Position numbers and translations under genes: made by a program. Source: Macrocystis pyrifera (taxonomy: Eukaryota > Sar > Phaeophyceae > Laminariales > Laminariaceae). From it: a DNA stretch of 64,000 bases. The notes below the pieces were generated by a model. It saw nothing but the letters and a program-made list of their open reading frames with translations, was not told the origin of the DNA and made no database searches. The DNA lies in the NCBI GenBank assembly GCA_031763025.1, contig JASSKH010000032.1:1-64000 (forward strand), read 5' to 3'. Positions 37,505 to 51,000 of the stretch are shown piece after piece (position 1 is the first letter of the stretch; each line of letters begins with the position of its first letter).

Positions 37505-37990
37505 CCAAGACCCTGTGAAACACGCCTCTCACTGCGTGAGCTAGACAACCAGGGCACCGTTTTTTTTTTTTTTCTACGGTTGCCACGGCTAGCGGTCAAG
37601 TTAGATCATTTTTGAGCGCGGAGAACAGAAACTCCGCAAAACGGGAATGATCGTATCACGTAGGGTGTATAAGGTAAGGCACCCACAGGGCAGTTACATA
37701 GTATACCCATTGCTGTCTCTTGAAGTGGCCACACCAGAAATTCAATCAATTTATTGATGCTGTCATCCATATTCCACAACATCCGCCTAAAAAGCGGTTC
37801 TTAGTAGGATGCAGCTCACCCTTTATGCGACTCGCCCAACACTTCACGGCGTTTTGCGCTTGGTGCAAGCAATATCTGCCTGGTCGGTGAATACCCGACG
37901 CGCTCCGTCCCGTCGTTGTAGGGATGCGAGGGTCTATGATCATACGACCACGGCCATGAATGATGATGAGTACTCCGCCCCCCAATAAAC
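37505..37990 (-). repeat. Left arm of a ~485-bp inverted repeat
   Basis: Reverse complement of this stretch aligns along its length with 39200-39685. Shared blocks in order are catggccgt-gtcgtatga, ccctcg-at, ttcaccga-caggtagac, gctgcatcctact, ctggtgtggcca, gtgggtgccttacc, acgatcattcc, a poly-A run and tctagctca-gtagtgagagg. Identity is moderate with small indels. It lies just past the 3' end of the ROCO gene. Confidence 0.8.
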
Positions 37991-38795
37991 CCCTCTGCGC
38001 ATCTAACCCTAAAATTGGCCTAGTAAGACACGTTTCAGAAGCCGTCGACGCACACGCTTTGTAGCGCGTCAATCCCGAAGTTGTTGAGGTGGTGTGTGGA
38101 GGATGTCGAAGCGGTTCTCAACGGGGTACAGCTGACCACTGGTACGACGTCCCTGCATGTCTAGGTCTATGACAACCACCTCACTCTCCCCCCATCGTCA
38201 TTAAAACCTTTTAAGATTGCGGTATCCTTGCACTCATTTGGGGACAAACCTCTCATATTCCAAACCTGTTTGTCCCGGAAATCAAACCTGTTTGTCCCGG
38301 AAACAGGACTACAGTCCTGCAACGGTTGAGCATTCCTACGAACCCACAAAATCCGCAACCAGACCGGGTTGTTTGCCGAACAATCTACGATCGAATACTA
38401 AAGACAAACAGAAACTACCCCGCTACAGTGTGAGCTTTTCGGTATCAGAATGCCTACTCTACTGACGCAGCAGTGCCTTGGACAGGCAATACCAGTATTG
38501 CAGTTACACCAAGACACCCAAACACCCTCCAACAAAGAGACTCCACAAAAAGTCCGAACGGGAGACATGATGTACGATACCCCTGCAAAAATCTTCTATT
38601 TCACACAGGTTGAATACCGTCACATGAGCGAAATTGAAGAACAAGCGACATTCGCCTGAGGCGTGATCAATGGCAACGCGCATGCGAAGCAATCCAGGCT
38701 GAAGCCCCCGCGCGCCAACCACACGCTCCACATTAACCGGAACATCGTAGCGCGAAGGTTAGGGTTAGGCAGCATCAATCAATCTATGACCAAGT

Positions 38796-39044
38796 TCAAA
38801 TGACTGCATCACGCCAAGCCTTTTCGTGCACTTTCAGCACCCACTTAACCTCGCCATCTCCGGTACGCGCCTGGACCTGAGTCATCACATTTTCGAAAAA
38901 AACGAAGTTGGCGCTTCCGGGTTTCGCCCTGTTCCAGGGCATCTTATCCTTCAAGGGGTTCTTGTGCTTGAGACGAGCAGTGTCCTCCATGGCGTGCACA
39001 AATGTCCTTAGGCTTTTGTACGCGTTTCTCCTCAGAGCATTGAC
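38796..39044 (-). CDS. ROCO terminal exon
   Basis: A 249-bp exon with acceptor TTTCAAG. It encodes [20 protein letters not shown], then [22 protein letters not shown] and [12 protein letters not shown] before TGA. The preceding exon ends and this one begins in phase 0. The pattern (Tyr-x-x-Leu-x-x-Phe near the start, Trp-Val near the end) matches my recollection of the C-terminus of brown algal ROCO proteins. The exon sits between the two arms of an inverted repeat. Confidence 0.7.
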   Translation of the reverse strand, partial: VNALRRNAYKSLRTFVHAMEDTARLKHKNPLKDKMPWNRAKPGSANFVFFENVMTQVQARTGDGEVKWVLKVHEKAWRDAVI

Positions 39045-42000
39045 CTTGAAATGTGGATGGCGGTACACCAAGGGCAAAGACGTTGGTAGGAAGTATCCTC
39101 CGATGATGCCGGTATTAGTGGTTGCTTACGAAAATATCAAGTGCCAACAATCCGGCACGAAGGGGTTTAACATTCGCAGTCAGTGGCCCCGATGCGTCAA
39201 GGAGAACCGTACGGGGGTAGGGGGGGGGGTGCTCATTATCCTGCATGGCCGTAGTCGTATGACTATATACCCTCGTATACCTACAGTGGCGGGACAGAGA
39301 ACGTCGTGTTTTCACCGATCAGGTAGACATTGCATGCGCGAAGCCCCGTGGTTGCGAGTCGCATGAAGAGTTTGCTGCATCCTACTGGTAACCGCTGTTG
39401 AGGCGGATTTCTTGCATATGCATGACAGGGTCGATGGTATGACATCATTTCTGGTGTGGCCAGTTCCAGACACAGCAATCGGTTTATTACGTAACTGAAT
39501 CGTGGGTGCCTTACCATATACACACTACGTGAAACGATCATTCCCCTTGTGCGGAGAGAAGGTTGTCCCCGCACATAAGTTATATCTAACTCGACCGCCA
39601 GCCGCGGTGACCGCTAAAAAAAAAACGGAACCCTGGCTGTCTAGCTCATGTAGTGAGAGGCGTGTTTTGCAGCGTCGTCGCCAACCGATGCCAACCCAAC
39701 TTAAATATATCAGGTATATAATGGGGAGGGGTGTCCACTTAAATATGTATTACCCACGATATGAGCAATGTTCGATGCCATTGTCGAGCGCGAAAACAAA
39801 GTGATCGCAAAAACTGCCATACCTCTCCGAGTTGGATCGCCGCCGCTCCATTGTCGGGATCACTGATAAACTCTTCCAATCGAACCACAACATTGAGTAA
39901 AGCAGCCTCGACCACCGTGGTGCCGACAGTGCCCAGGGCGGCGGCTGGAAGCTGGGGCACAACACATGGTGCCAGCGCTGACACAGTCACTTGAAGCATG
40001 AACTTCGCCACGTCAATCGCCAAGCGCGCCCCCCAACGAAGGTGCTGAACAACGTATCCCCGCCCATCATGGCCACACGGGACGAGCTCGTGAGTGTGAG
40101 CACATAACAGAAATGCCCGCCACTTCCTTTTCAGGATGCCTTTCCCCGCTTTGAAATCGCTCTTGATCCACTGTTGAAGGTGTGTCGTCCACTGATTGGG
40201 ATGGCGCAACTCGTCCGTCAGGCCATCTTTCGCATAGTCACCAGGCAAGACACATGCCTGGTGAGGGGTGTCGACTGCGTCGGACCGCTGCGCCATCAGC
40301 ATTGCCACCACCACGTCCAGTGTATTGCTTACGCCGTCATCAGCGGCTATCATGTTCGCCGCTGTTTCCGTCGTCGTTGCTTCCACTCTGGCCATCCTTT
40401 CGTCCAGTCTACCAATGGTCGCCTCGAGAAGTACCTTCACGGTGCGTTCAAGACTATCCAGGTCTGCGTCTTTATCGTCATGTCCAATGGCAGCTGCACC
40501 GGCTAAGTCCAGGTATTCCTGGACTTGCTTCAAGAGCGACTCCTTAGCGGTCTTCAGTTGAGATGAGGACGTCTTCGAATGAGAGTTCAGCGATCCCGGT
40601 CGGCAGTAAGCGGGAAATATCATGTGCCGTCGACAGGTGCTCTTCAGACGAAGCCGCACAGAAAGAGTAAAAATCGCATGTCCCCTACCACGAAACAACC
40701 AGCTACACGCCGCGGTACGTGATGGCGTGCCTTTGAGTAAGCACTACAAACAGCATGTAGTCCTAATTACAGCCCAAGCGGGGGAACATGCCACCGTTGC
40801 AAATAGCGGTGACTATACCGTACAGAGAACATTGTCCAAAGGATATCAAGCCAAACATTTTCCTTTCAGCTACATGGAAAAACGCTGCAGGTGAAATAGT
40901 TGTTAAACCTACTACCGATACAAAAAATATACACGGAGAGGAAGAAAGACATCCGCTCGAATCTCACCACCGGGCGAAGGGCGGCGTACTCGAGCTGAAC
41001 GCTGTCGAACCGGGTACTCGCGCCACGGAACAACACACCTGCGGGAAAGGACGAGGCATCAGTGCTCAGTAGGGTGGAGGGGTCCGGGCAAAGTTAAAAA
41101 CTCGTCCATCTACCTAACGTCAGACAGAGTCACGAAGGTGCCGTAATTCTCCCTGTGGAAAATCTTAGACATGTACCTGGAGTGCAAATTATTCACGGTA
41201 GCCTCTGATAAGGCAATGCGTACAGCGTAATGATTCCAGGCTCTACAAGCAGAGCCAACACCCTAAACCTATTCAGCTGCAAAAGATACAAACGACGATT
41301 CGGCGTTTGGGGCAGTAGAGACATCAACTATCGGAAACAGAGAGACTACTGCGCGAGCAGAAAAAATAACAAACCACAGCCATATGCACACCTCTGTCGT
41401 TTCGCACGTCCATCACGCGGACAAGTTCTATGGCCGCCGCCCCGATCCCTCCAGTAGGGCGACTGCACTGGCTGCATCCTGGACGTTTGAGAAGCTCATC
41501 GCTCGGGCCACTAGTCTGGTGGGCGCAATAATGTGCATCGGTGTTGACTTCAAAAACTAATTGCCGCAACACGTGCAAAATATGGCCCGGTACTGTTACC
41601 TTTACCTCGACTGCGCAAGACGCTGTGCCATCCTTGGGGTACCGTTATCCCACAAACGACGACATACTCCCCCAGGCGCGTGCAGGTACAGTGGAGGGCA
41701 TGTAAACCGATACCAAAACATACACGTTCAACAGTGTGACCATACGAGAAGTTGCGACCACAGCCCATCAACTAGGTGTGGTTACTTGTGTGCTTGAGGT
41801 TGGTGGGACGAATACCTACCCCTGAAATGTAGCATCGAAGCTGACGTTCGTTTGTTCTTGTGCAGACGACAGCATCCGCCAAACCCAAGCATAAACCCAA
41901 ACCGATGCGATACAAGAACATCCGACAAGATGTTGAAACCGAGAAGTAAGCTTTCTACACCAGGTATACCGGCCCTTCGAAGGGATACGCACCGCGGGCA

Positions 42001-45000
42001 CCCGTATGCAACAAACAACGTAGTTTTGCGGAATCAAATAATGTTTGACGTATGGGCAGCTAGTCTGCAACTCACGACCATTTGCGATTTTTTGTGATGG
42101 CGCAGACAATGTTAACGGTAGACATCCAAAGGGGTCTTGCATAGAAACCCGCAATTCGGAAAATAATCAGTCGTGAGGAAGGCCCGAGGAGGGGCGTGAA
42201 AATCACTTCAAGCTCCCGACACTAATCCGATGTAGGACATACAGAACGTGCACATAGGTCAGACGTTCTGCCGCCCTACCATAATAGTCCCACGTTGAAC
42301 TCTTACCGTGAAGAGCATCTGCTCGTCATGCTCAGGGCACTTCATAGTGCCCCGTACGGGTAGCCCGGGAAACGCCACCCCGATGGTCCTCACGGCGGAA
42401 ACAGCGTAGGAAAGTGCAGCCCAAGGGGCCATCGTGCAGATGTCGCCGAACACCTTCAAGTCGAGCTTCTTACGGTCGATATAATACTCCAACACGAAGG
42501 CGAAGCTGCCGCTGCCTTCGCTGTCGCTCACAGCGCCATGTACCAGCACGCCGAACCGCCAAAATGTCTGCACGTCCCCGATACTGCAGCATAGTGTCAG
42601 AACTTTCTCGATCACCCCGGTGGAACACCAAGATACAACTCCCAGCACACCTCAAATACAGCGGAGTGCTTCACGCGGAACTCGTCGATGTTCTTACCGA
42701 CTCGTTCAGGGCGGCTTGTTCCAAGACGAAGCAAAACTACCAGGACATCTTCCAGCCCAGGTTTTAGGGGAAACGTCAGGCCTAGAGATGCGAGGGCGGG
42801 CATCACGTATTCGACGAGACCAGGCCACATGATGCGGGCGAGGTCAGGTTCAAGGATGCCGTGTTCCTTGAGCCTCCTCCATGCAGCGATGTGGTTTGCG
42901 TCTGTAAGGACGATTTCGGTGTCACCTGTGTTGCCGAGAAGCACGCTGCCATCAAATCGAATCTTATCCTTGTGGTTGAGTAGCGGCTTAAGGATTATGG
43001 TCATCCAGACGACGTCCAGAAAAACGAACGTTTCATGCCGGACGACTGTTCCCTCGAATTCCCTGCGAACACCCGCGGCAACGTGATGGCCAGAGGAGAT
43101 AGGACGGGCGGAGGGGTTGACGTGAAGCCAGCGGTTTGTGCGATACCAACAATTAACTTGCAGTAGCATTCAGAAGTATTCGACGATTTTCGCCCCATTG
43201 AACAATCACTGGGAAACAAATAAATAGTGACGAGGGACCTCCAACATGCCTGACTACGCCCATACCTTCACGGTCAAGAAACCGTTTTCCACGTTTATCG
43301 GCCAGAGGGAGAGCAACGGAACGCAAATATTTACAAGATGCTCAATCTCCTTACGGGGCTAGTGTTTGCCGGCACCCATTTCGCGGATAGGAAAATATAT
43401 ATCAGTGCTTGTGTTCACCGGTAATAACTGCACACCAGGCATACAATACATGGTAAACCACCTCATGTTTCCATATTTGATTACGAACGCGATCAAGTCA
43501 ATGCCAACTGGCGCAGGAAGAAAACAGGCCCGAATTCTATAATAGTTCCCAGTTTTGTATCTGCCAAGCGCATAATACGGTTATTTTTTGGTCTCTTTCC
43601 TCAGATTTAACTGTCTATCGCACTTCCTTGTTGTTGCATATACTCGTACATGATGCTTCGTGTAGATATCGGTTTCACCCGGCGGGCTCGCTCAGAACGA
43701 CGGAGCGCAACAGATAAATGATCCAAAGGTGTAGGTTCAAAGAGGCGAATTGCGAACGCCAATAGCTACATGCTCCAATAATTCAACCCCGACACCGTAT
43801 GCACGTATAATATGTGCGCACATAATGTTGTCAAAAGTACGAGAGAGAAAATACAGCACGGCACAACACCACACGGCGGTGCACAGCACCGCGCCGGTGC
43901 AAGGGCTGGATGTGCCTCTTTAGTTTCACTGATGATACTCTACTAAGGGACAAGGTAAGCATTCTTGAACGGTGGGTGAGGTTTTTCGGTATTCTCCTGA
44001 TCACTCGATCGTCTGCGCTTGACTCGAACATCAACACGCCCTAAATCCACAACGGTCATTGACACCATCGCTTGGAGACGAGTTGACCATTCATGACACG
44101 ACAACGGTAACCCGGGATATGCCAAAACCTGAAAAGCGGTGGGACCAGAGTGCCTTTCCGTCGAGCCACTCCGTCGACCGAGAGTTGTTGTTGCGAGTTG
44201 TGCTCGACCGTTACGGCGTACCACATAAGATGCAAATCGTTACCCTCCAGTTCCACGAAGGCATGCGAGTTCGCGTGCGTACGAATGACGGTGAGCACTA
44301 GGAACGGTGTTACGTGACTCAGGGGCTAATCTGTGTTGTCACCGCTACTTGTTCGATGTCGTCTTCGCTGCTGTGATACACCCCGTGCTGATACGCTCCA
44401 GTCAAAACCCAAATATTTTGAGGGACTTGGTTTACCTCGAGGAGGACCTCGAAGTGGGTGGGGTGCAGGTTGACCCACTAACGTGCATACAGAGCGCAGT
44501 ATGGGGTATGCTGTACGCGGACGATGCAGGTATTGTCTTGAAATCGGCGGAGGTCTTGCAGGGATGATGACCGTCATTGTGACTAGTGTCGAAGCAGCAG
44601 GCCGCACCGTCTCCGAAACGAAAACGGAGACCATGCTGCTGCTGCGGTAACCGAACCAGGCACCCCAGTCCTCAACGCTCGTCGTCGAATAAGCGGGACA
44701 GGCGTATAGACAGACTTTGCAGTGTCTGTACTTGGGCGGACTTATCGTCGCAAGCGCTGACTTAAATACCAGAGATCCCACGACGGATCAAACTGGCATG
44801 GGCATGCTGCAATCGATTCAAACACGAGATGTTTGCTAGGGAAGATGCCTCGTTCACTTTAAACGTGCGCGTGCTAAGACTGAGGGGACACGAGACTCTG
44901 CTGTACATGTGTGCGACGTGGACTCTTCCCCTGGAGCACTTCGCCGAGCGCTGACTGCCAAACTACAGAGCGCCTCCTACAGATCATCGGCTTCCAGTGG

Positions 45001-48000
45001 CGACAACGCACCGACCACATGTCGTACGCCAAGGCCGTCAAAACGACACAGTGCGAGAGCGTTGAGAAGACCATCCGCAAATGACGCCTCCTCATTGCAG
45101 GGTATAAGCAGCAGGCGACCAATGAGTGGCTGACTCGTCAGGTGATGATTGGGACTACGGTTGGTGGGGAGAACCCAGGACCAAGACGACCGGACCCTAA
45201 CTCGGCCCAGTGTCTAGCGGATGGCCGTTGTGCTTTCTAGCCATCGAGTCGTCCACGGGTAGCTCCCCTGTGCTGTTCGCAGTAGCAACGGTGTTATGGC
45301 CGAGGAAGGCTAAGAGGAGCGGAAAGTAGTACCGGTGGGTCGTCGAAGCGGCATACTTTTTCAATGCAAGGTGGCTCGGGGACAAAGCGCGGAAAAGCAG
45401 GCTGCGCCACGCAGCCGAGGACGCTACGAGCGGTGACAAGAGGTGGGGTGAAGGAGGGGCGGCAGCCGCACTGATACCGCTGTTCAAGAATGCAAAAACC
45501 AAATGATAGATCGGGTTGCCAGGTATGGGTTGGACTAGCCGTTGAGTTCCAGTACTTTTCGTTTGTTCCTTTTCGAGTTATTCAATGCGGGGGGAGGAAG
45601 CGACAGCGACAGTACGGACCTATGACATCGCTATCAAGCCGAGAAGGAAGGCGGCGGCAGAGAGTGTCTACAATCGATCTTCCAGCAGGAACGGGCACCC
45701 ATGTTACTATCACGCTCGAAGTACCACCTAATATTTCCCTGCTTTTTTTTTTCATCTTGCTTTTGGCCTTGTATCTCGTATAGTTTCCTTTCCCCTCCAC
45801 GCCGTCCATATGCCGGCATGTTGGTGTCCTTCGCTTTGCTTCGCCCGTGCAGAAGATTTGTGTCCTTGAGTACGTATGCTTGCCTTCTAGCAGCCGTTTG
45901 ATTTCCCTGTCGTCACATTTATTCTGTTTCGTTTCAGCATAAGGTTTATTTTTTCGGTCTTGCTTGTGTTGTTGAGTTCGGGTGCATGGTATGCTGGCAT
46001 TTACTTTGTTTCGGCCATTGAATTTGCCATTGTTTTCGTTTTTGGTCTTCCTCTTTCATAGCCTGACCACACAATAAATATCGCTCTTGGACAAGGAATC
46101 AGGACGACACTGGGTGTACTGATGAAGGTGGGTAGAAAGGACAATTAAATGTTAAGACAACACGCACTGTACTCTATTTAGTACTTTGTGCTTCGAATGT
46201 AAGATACATACTTGTACCTGTTAGGTACGAAAGCTTCCTCTGTGCCGCCGTGCCGCGGAGCTGAGCTGGGTGTTTTTTGTTAGACTACCTGGTACTTTAC
46301 ACTTTGTATGATATAATACCGTTGATCTTGAAGTACGTGTAATAGGGCTACTGCTGTATCTCGCTCCGTTTCGACCAACTGGTCTTGTGTGCACTTAGGT
46401 CAGACTAGATTTCCAGACATCCTTTTTTCAGTTTGCTTTTCAAAAACCAAAATCTGCTGTTGTCCCGGATTTAGTCCAGGAGCGGCTGTCTCGCTCAGTT
46501 TTGACTGATTTTTGGTTCTGACTCGAGCTTCGCAAATACAAATCTTGGCCTATTTTCGACCTTGGATTTATTTTTTTAGAAATTAGTGTGGGACACTCAG
46601 CGTAAATTTGGTATGAGCTGAACTGCGCTGGCTGTGATTTACGTAAAAAACAAAAGATAAACCAACAAAAGAAAGGAAAGAAAGCGAAAAAAATTACCAG
46701 TCGAGGAGGGCCGTGAGGTGGGATATTGTGCCAAGCGAGACAGATCACGGTCGGGTCACTACACTATATAGTTTTAGATTAATATTTTAAACCGAAACAC
46801 CCCAAAAGTGCCATTTTTGTCGAGTATCCTCATTAATTACTGCGAGTACCGGCAGGCAGTATCGCACATCGAAAAAATCCAGTATAGGCCAGATTCGCGG
46901 TGAATTAAATATGCCGCGAGTACAAACAGTATCGAATACCAAGCGTCGATCTGCAAGACAGAAAAAAAAACGCCACGTACTGCCAACATGTGAACTTGAA
47001 CAGCATTATCATAATGGAACCCCGTAGTACTCAGGCTGGATATACTTGAAGTGCATAAGGCAGTATCTACAACACAGAACCCCGAACTACTGCGAGTACG
47101 CGGAGTACCAGCAATATCGAACCCCGAGTACGGCGAGTACCTGCAGTACCTTCAGCATCGCTCGCCGAAAACTACTTTTACTTGTTACCCCTCAAAATTG
47201 TCAACATCTATCGCCGCAGCAATCGGTAAAAGCGTACCTGGTGTGCTGTTTACTTTAGTTTTTTTTTTTTTATCCTCCGGCGGATTGGTACTACTTCCAC
47301 GTTCCAATTTCGTGTCGTGTGTCAATTTAGCCCATTTGAGAAATGACGATATTGAGCCGCGATATAAAAAAAGCAACTCGCAACTTGTCGAGTATTTTTC
47401 ATATTTGCTGCTTTCAACTGCTCGAGGTGCTCGTCTCGCAACGAGATCATTCTATCCACGCGATTCCAGCCGTCAGATCGTACAGCAGCCAGTCTGAAAA
47501 TGTACATCACTAGACCTTCCCCTGCAGTTTTGCGGTTTGAATGTATTATGTGTGAGACGCGAGCAGTTCTGCTTGTAGCACCATACGTAGTGTTCCGGTA
47601 CAGCACACTTCTACTCGAATATATTTATATATTTACGATAATCTTACAGAGTTCGCCTGAACGACACGACTATTGCTGTACTGCTCGACTACAAGTACGC
47701 GTCATGGTAACAGTTTTCGTACCATTTCAGAAAAACAATGAGCCATGACCCCCTCTTGATCGAGACAGGAAGCGTAAAAGGCAACAAGGACTGGTCAAAC
47801 AGGCGGGGAGTGACGCGCGATGCGATTGCAACGAGATGAAAAGGTGGCAACCCTTAGGCTGAGAGATCGATGCAGTAGCAGCACGAGAAAACCCCCCAGG
47901 ACGTATTATTTGCCAAATATAATTCGGCAGCTGAAGTACGTACTACGGCTGCCTGTACAGTAGTAATCGCCAGGATCTACCACAGAGCGAGAGGTTAGAT

Positions 48001-51000
48001 GCCAACGAGGTAGTTGGGAACGACACTCTGGCGATCGCGAGACGCCGAGGATCAAAAAGAGATTCCCCTGCCACAACTCGAGATCGCACAGCGAGAGCAA
48101 GCAGCCACACGAAACAAATAGCCGGGGGGGCGGAATAAAAAAAAACCTTGGTCCCCTGAAGAAACAACATCGATGACTCGTCAGCAGCGAAAAATACTTG
48201 TGTCAATCAGAAATATCAGAACAAAAATTCGGTACTACGAAATTCTAGATATTAGGCTCTGTGGGCGGACAGGATTGAAGACGATCAGCAAAGGGGCAAT
48301 AGCGAACCGAGATATACATACTAGCTTTTTGTGTGTATTACATACGAGTACGAGGGCGCTTGCAACAAACCAAATAGTCTTGGCAGAATGTTTATGATGG
48401 TTACTACAGTACTCCTGGTGGTAGACCTCAGACCACGACCAAGCGGAGTTTTTCGGTCCAATAAGACTGTCGATCACCAGCAGCGGAGAGTTGTACGGAC
48501 CTCCCTCCCTCCACCCCCCATCTACCACAGACAGCGAGGTTCGACGCGGCCGCATTTGGCGGTATCTAGGCCGCCTCCGACCGCGCTATGCAGAAAAGGC
48601 GCGGAGAAGGCCGAGTTGCGCGACCCGGGCAGAAAGCGGCTTGAGTAGGCGAGGAAGAGCCGCCGAGCCGAACGCATCTGTGTCCATGGAGCCAAACTCC
48701 AGTACAACGCTGGAAATCCCCAACGCCCGCTCAGGCCCTGTCTTGAAACGCCGACGCTGCTTGCGAGAGATCCTATATACATTCATTCATTTATTGATAA
48801 ACACACTGTGTCTTGACTACGTTAGGTTCTGGAACGTACCTGATAGAAAGTGCTCCCTCCAAGGCATGGTCCGGGTTGATGATGTCGATGCCTTTCGTCG
48901 ACAAACCATCTACGGCGGCCTTCCAGCTCGCGTAGAGTTCCTTCACCGTCATGCCCTTGGATATCTTTGCCCCGCGCTTCACTTCCACATGAGGCTGAGC
49001 TGATCTGTGCACCACAGCTTCCACAGGATCCCTGCACGAATACCCCCAAAGCCAACGTACATGATAGAGGTGATCAATTGTGTAACACTCCACTCTGTTC
49101 CAGCCTCCGATGGCTGAAGCACCTTCAACAGCTTTAAGCTCAACGGTTTGCTTCTGAGGCAACTCAAATAAACAACCTACCTTCCGTTCTCGAAAGCTTC
49201 AAGCACGGTAAGCGCAACTTCCCAGCTGTAGGGAAGCACCATCTCAGCCCCCCGAAGACCGCTTCCGCCAGGTTTGCTGATGATCCGGTTAAGCATACTC
49301 GCCGTCGGTTCCGCAGGCCCGTCGTCACACCAGTCGCACTCCCACTCGAACCCACCCATGCTGTTTGCAGGAACCGCCTGTTCAGGCCCAAATAAAACAC
49401 TTTGCACCATTTTCCCGAAGGCTGCTTCCCTTGCCTGGAACCAGTTTTTAGGTACGGTCTTTGCCAAGCAGCTCGTGAGGCACACTCGGTCTTGGAGTTG
49501 AACGGGCGACATGCCAGCCCCAACCCAGCTCTCTAGCCACGTCCGACAGGCAGTATCCATTCGCTTCGCTATGTCAGCAGCATTTCCGCACACGAGGTCG
49601 CACTTTGTGGCAACAAGGATGACGTCGCTTCCGGGAACGCGGTAAGAAATAGATTTCAGCCAATCACACACGCGAAAATCGTCGAGTTTTTTTATATCTT
49701 CCTCGTTCTGGTTGTCCGTCCCTCCGACTTGGTCTTCGAATGCCCCCGCATCGCACACCACAAGGCAAACGGCTCGACGGGTCAGAAACAACTGCAGCAG
49801 CCCAGTGTACGCAACCTGTCGAACATACGTAACGCCAGTAATCAACCAGTTGCTACGTTGAATAAATCAGAATTTCCAGTTTACAAAGATGTTCTGTAGT
49901 GACATATTAACGAGCGGCGAGTTTTCCCGGCAGTCCAATCGATGCCCACTGTCCATACATTTATAACCTATTCAGTACATATGTGACACACGGTATTGTT
50001 ACGGGAGACATCATCAGACGCAGTCTTCAACACCTAGCACCACAACCACGCAAGTCCTATACATTTAGAACCGCAGCCTAATAATACCTGTCCAGCGCAA
50101 TCGTACACGCGAACGGAGACACCGTTGAGATCGAAACCCTCCACATCTGCAAAGACTGTGCTCTCGGCCTGTCCATTGGTGGGGTTGGCTCGGCCGGCCT
50201 TCATACTCCTGCACAGGCTGTTTAAACACAGCACGCCATCACGTCGCGACCGATGGGGTGAATGTTGTAATGTAAGAGCGGACACATTCGCGCTAGTTTG
50301 AAGCGAACTTCGAACATTTACCACTATCCTACTCTTGATAGAGCTGCGTACACCCGTGGGTACAAATGCCGTTTCGTGTAAGGGCTTAGAGTTAGGTGCT
50401 ATTCAGCGGTTTGCTGAAGAACGAAGGACTAGCAATCAGGCGACCATCGTTGTTGCCGGTCTAAGAGCACATGATATATTCCTGGAATGTAAGATGACTC
50501 ACTGTGTGTCCTGTAGTGTTCTAGGCAGCTACGCACCTGGTACCAAAAATGCGAATTGCACATGGCAGGACCCAACGGCACTTCGTCCTGGGTTTACATC
50601 AAATCGACATAGTCCATAGCGCTCATAATGTTGTGAACGTACTGCACTGACGAGAAATGTCAACAACATGTACACAGATGACGCACCACCGCCCGACAAC
50701 TCGCCCAATCCTCGACCCCCATGATAAAACACATGCCTGAAATACGTATTCTAGAGACTAATACGCGAATGTCCCAGTTGGGAGACACCTACCCGATTTG
50801 TTGTTTTTCGGTCGTTTGGTACTAATAGGACGCCCCAGAAGCCATCGAAGTTATGTGCCAGAAACCATGTAACGTGCCTATTGCTCGAAAGCGCACCCGT
50901 GGATACTCTGGCCGAACAGAAAGGGCAAATCAAAGACACGTGCGCCAGATATGTCACGAGTTCAAGAATGCCACATGCACAAACGAGTACAGCTGGGCAA

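Noticed and set aside
37508-37590. tRNA-like or SINE-like string (tagctcacgcagtgagagg), also at 39640
   Set aside because: It resembles a D-arm, but I could not find a matching T-arm with a GGTTCGA-type box or a closed cloverleaf. It is treated as part of the inverted-repeat arms.
37084-37599. 171-codon minus-strand frame
   Set aside because: No recognised domain; it runs into the repeat arm and a poly-Lys stretch from a T-run, and overlaps other frames of similar quality.
48979-49167. Alternative reading [20 protein letters not shown] across the short Roc-COR intron
   Set aside because: It continues the frame past the stop that follows FENGR. The GT-AG pair giving [13 protein letters not shown] fits both phase and family better.
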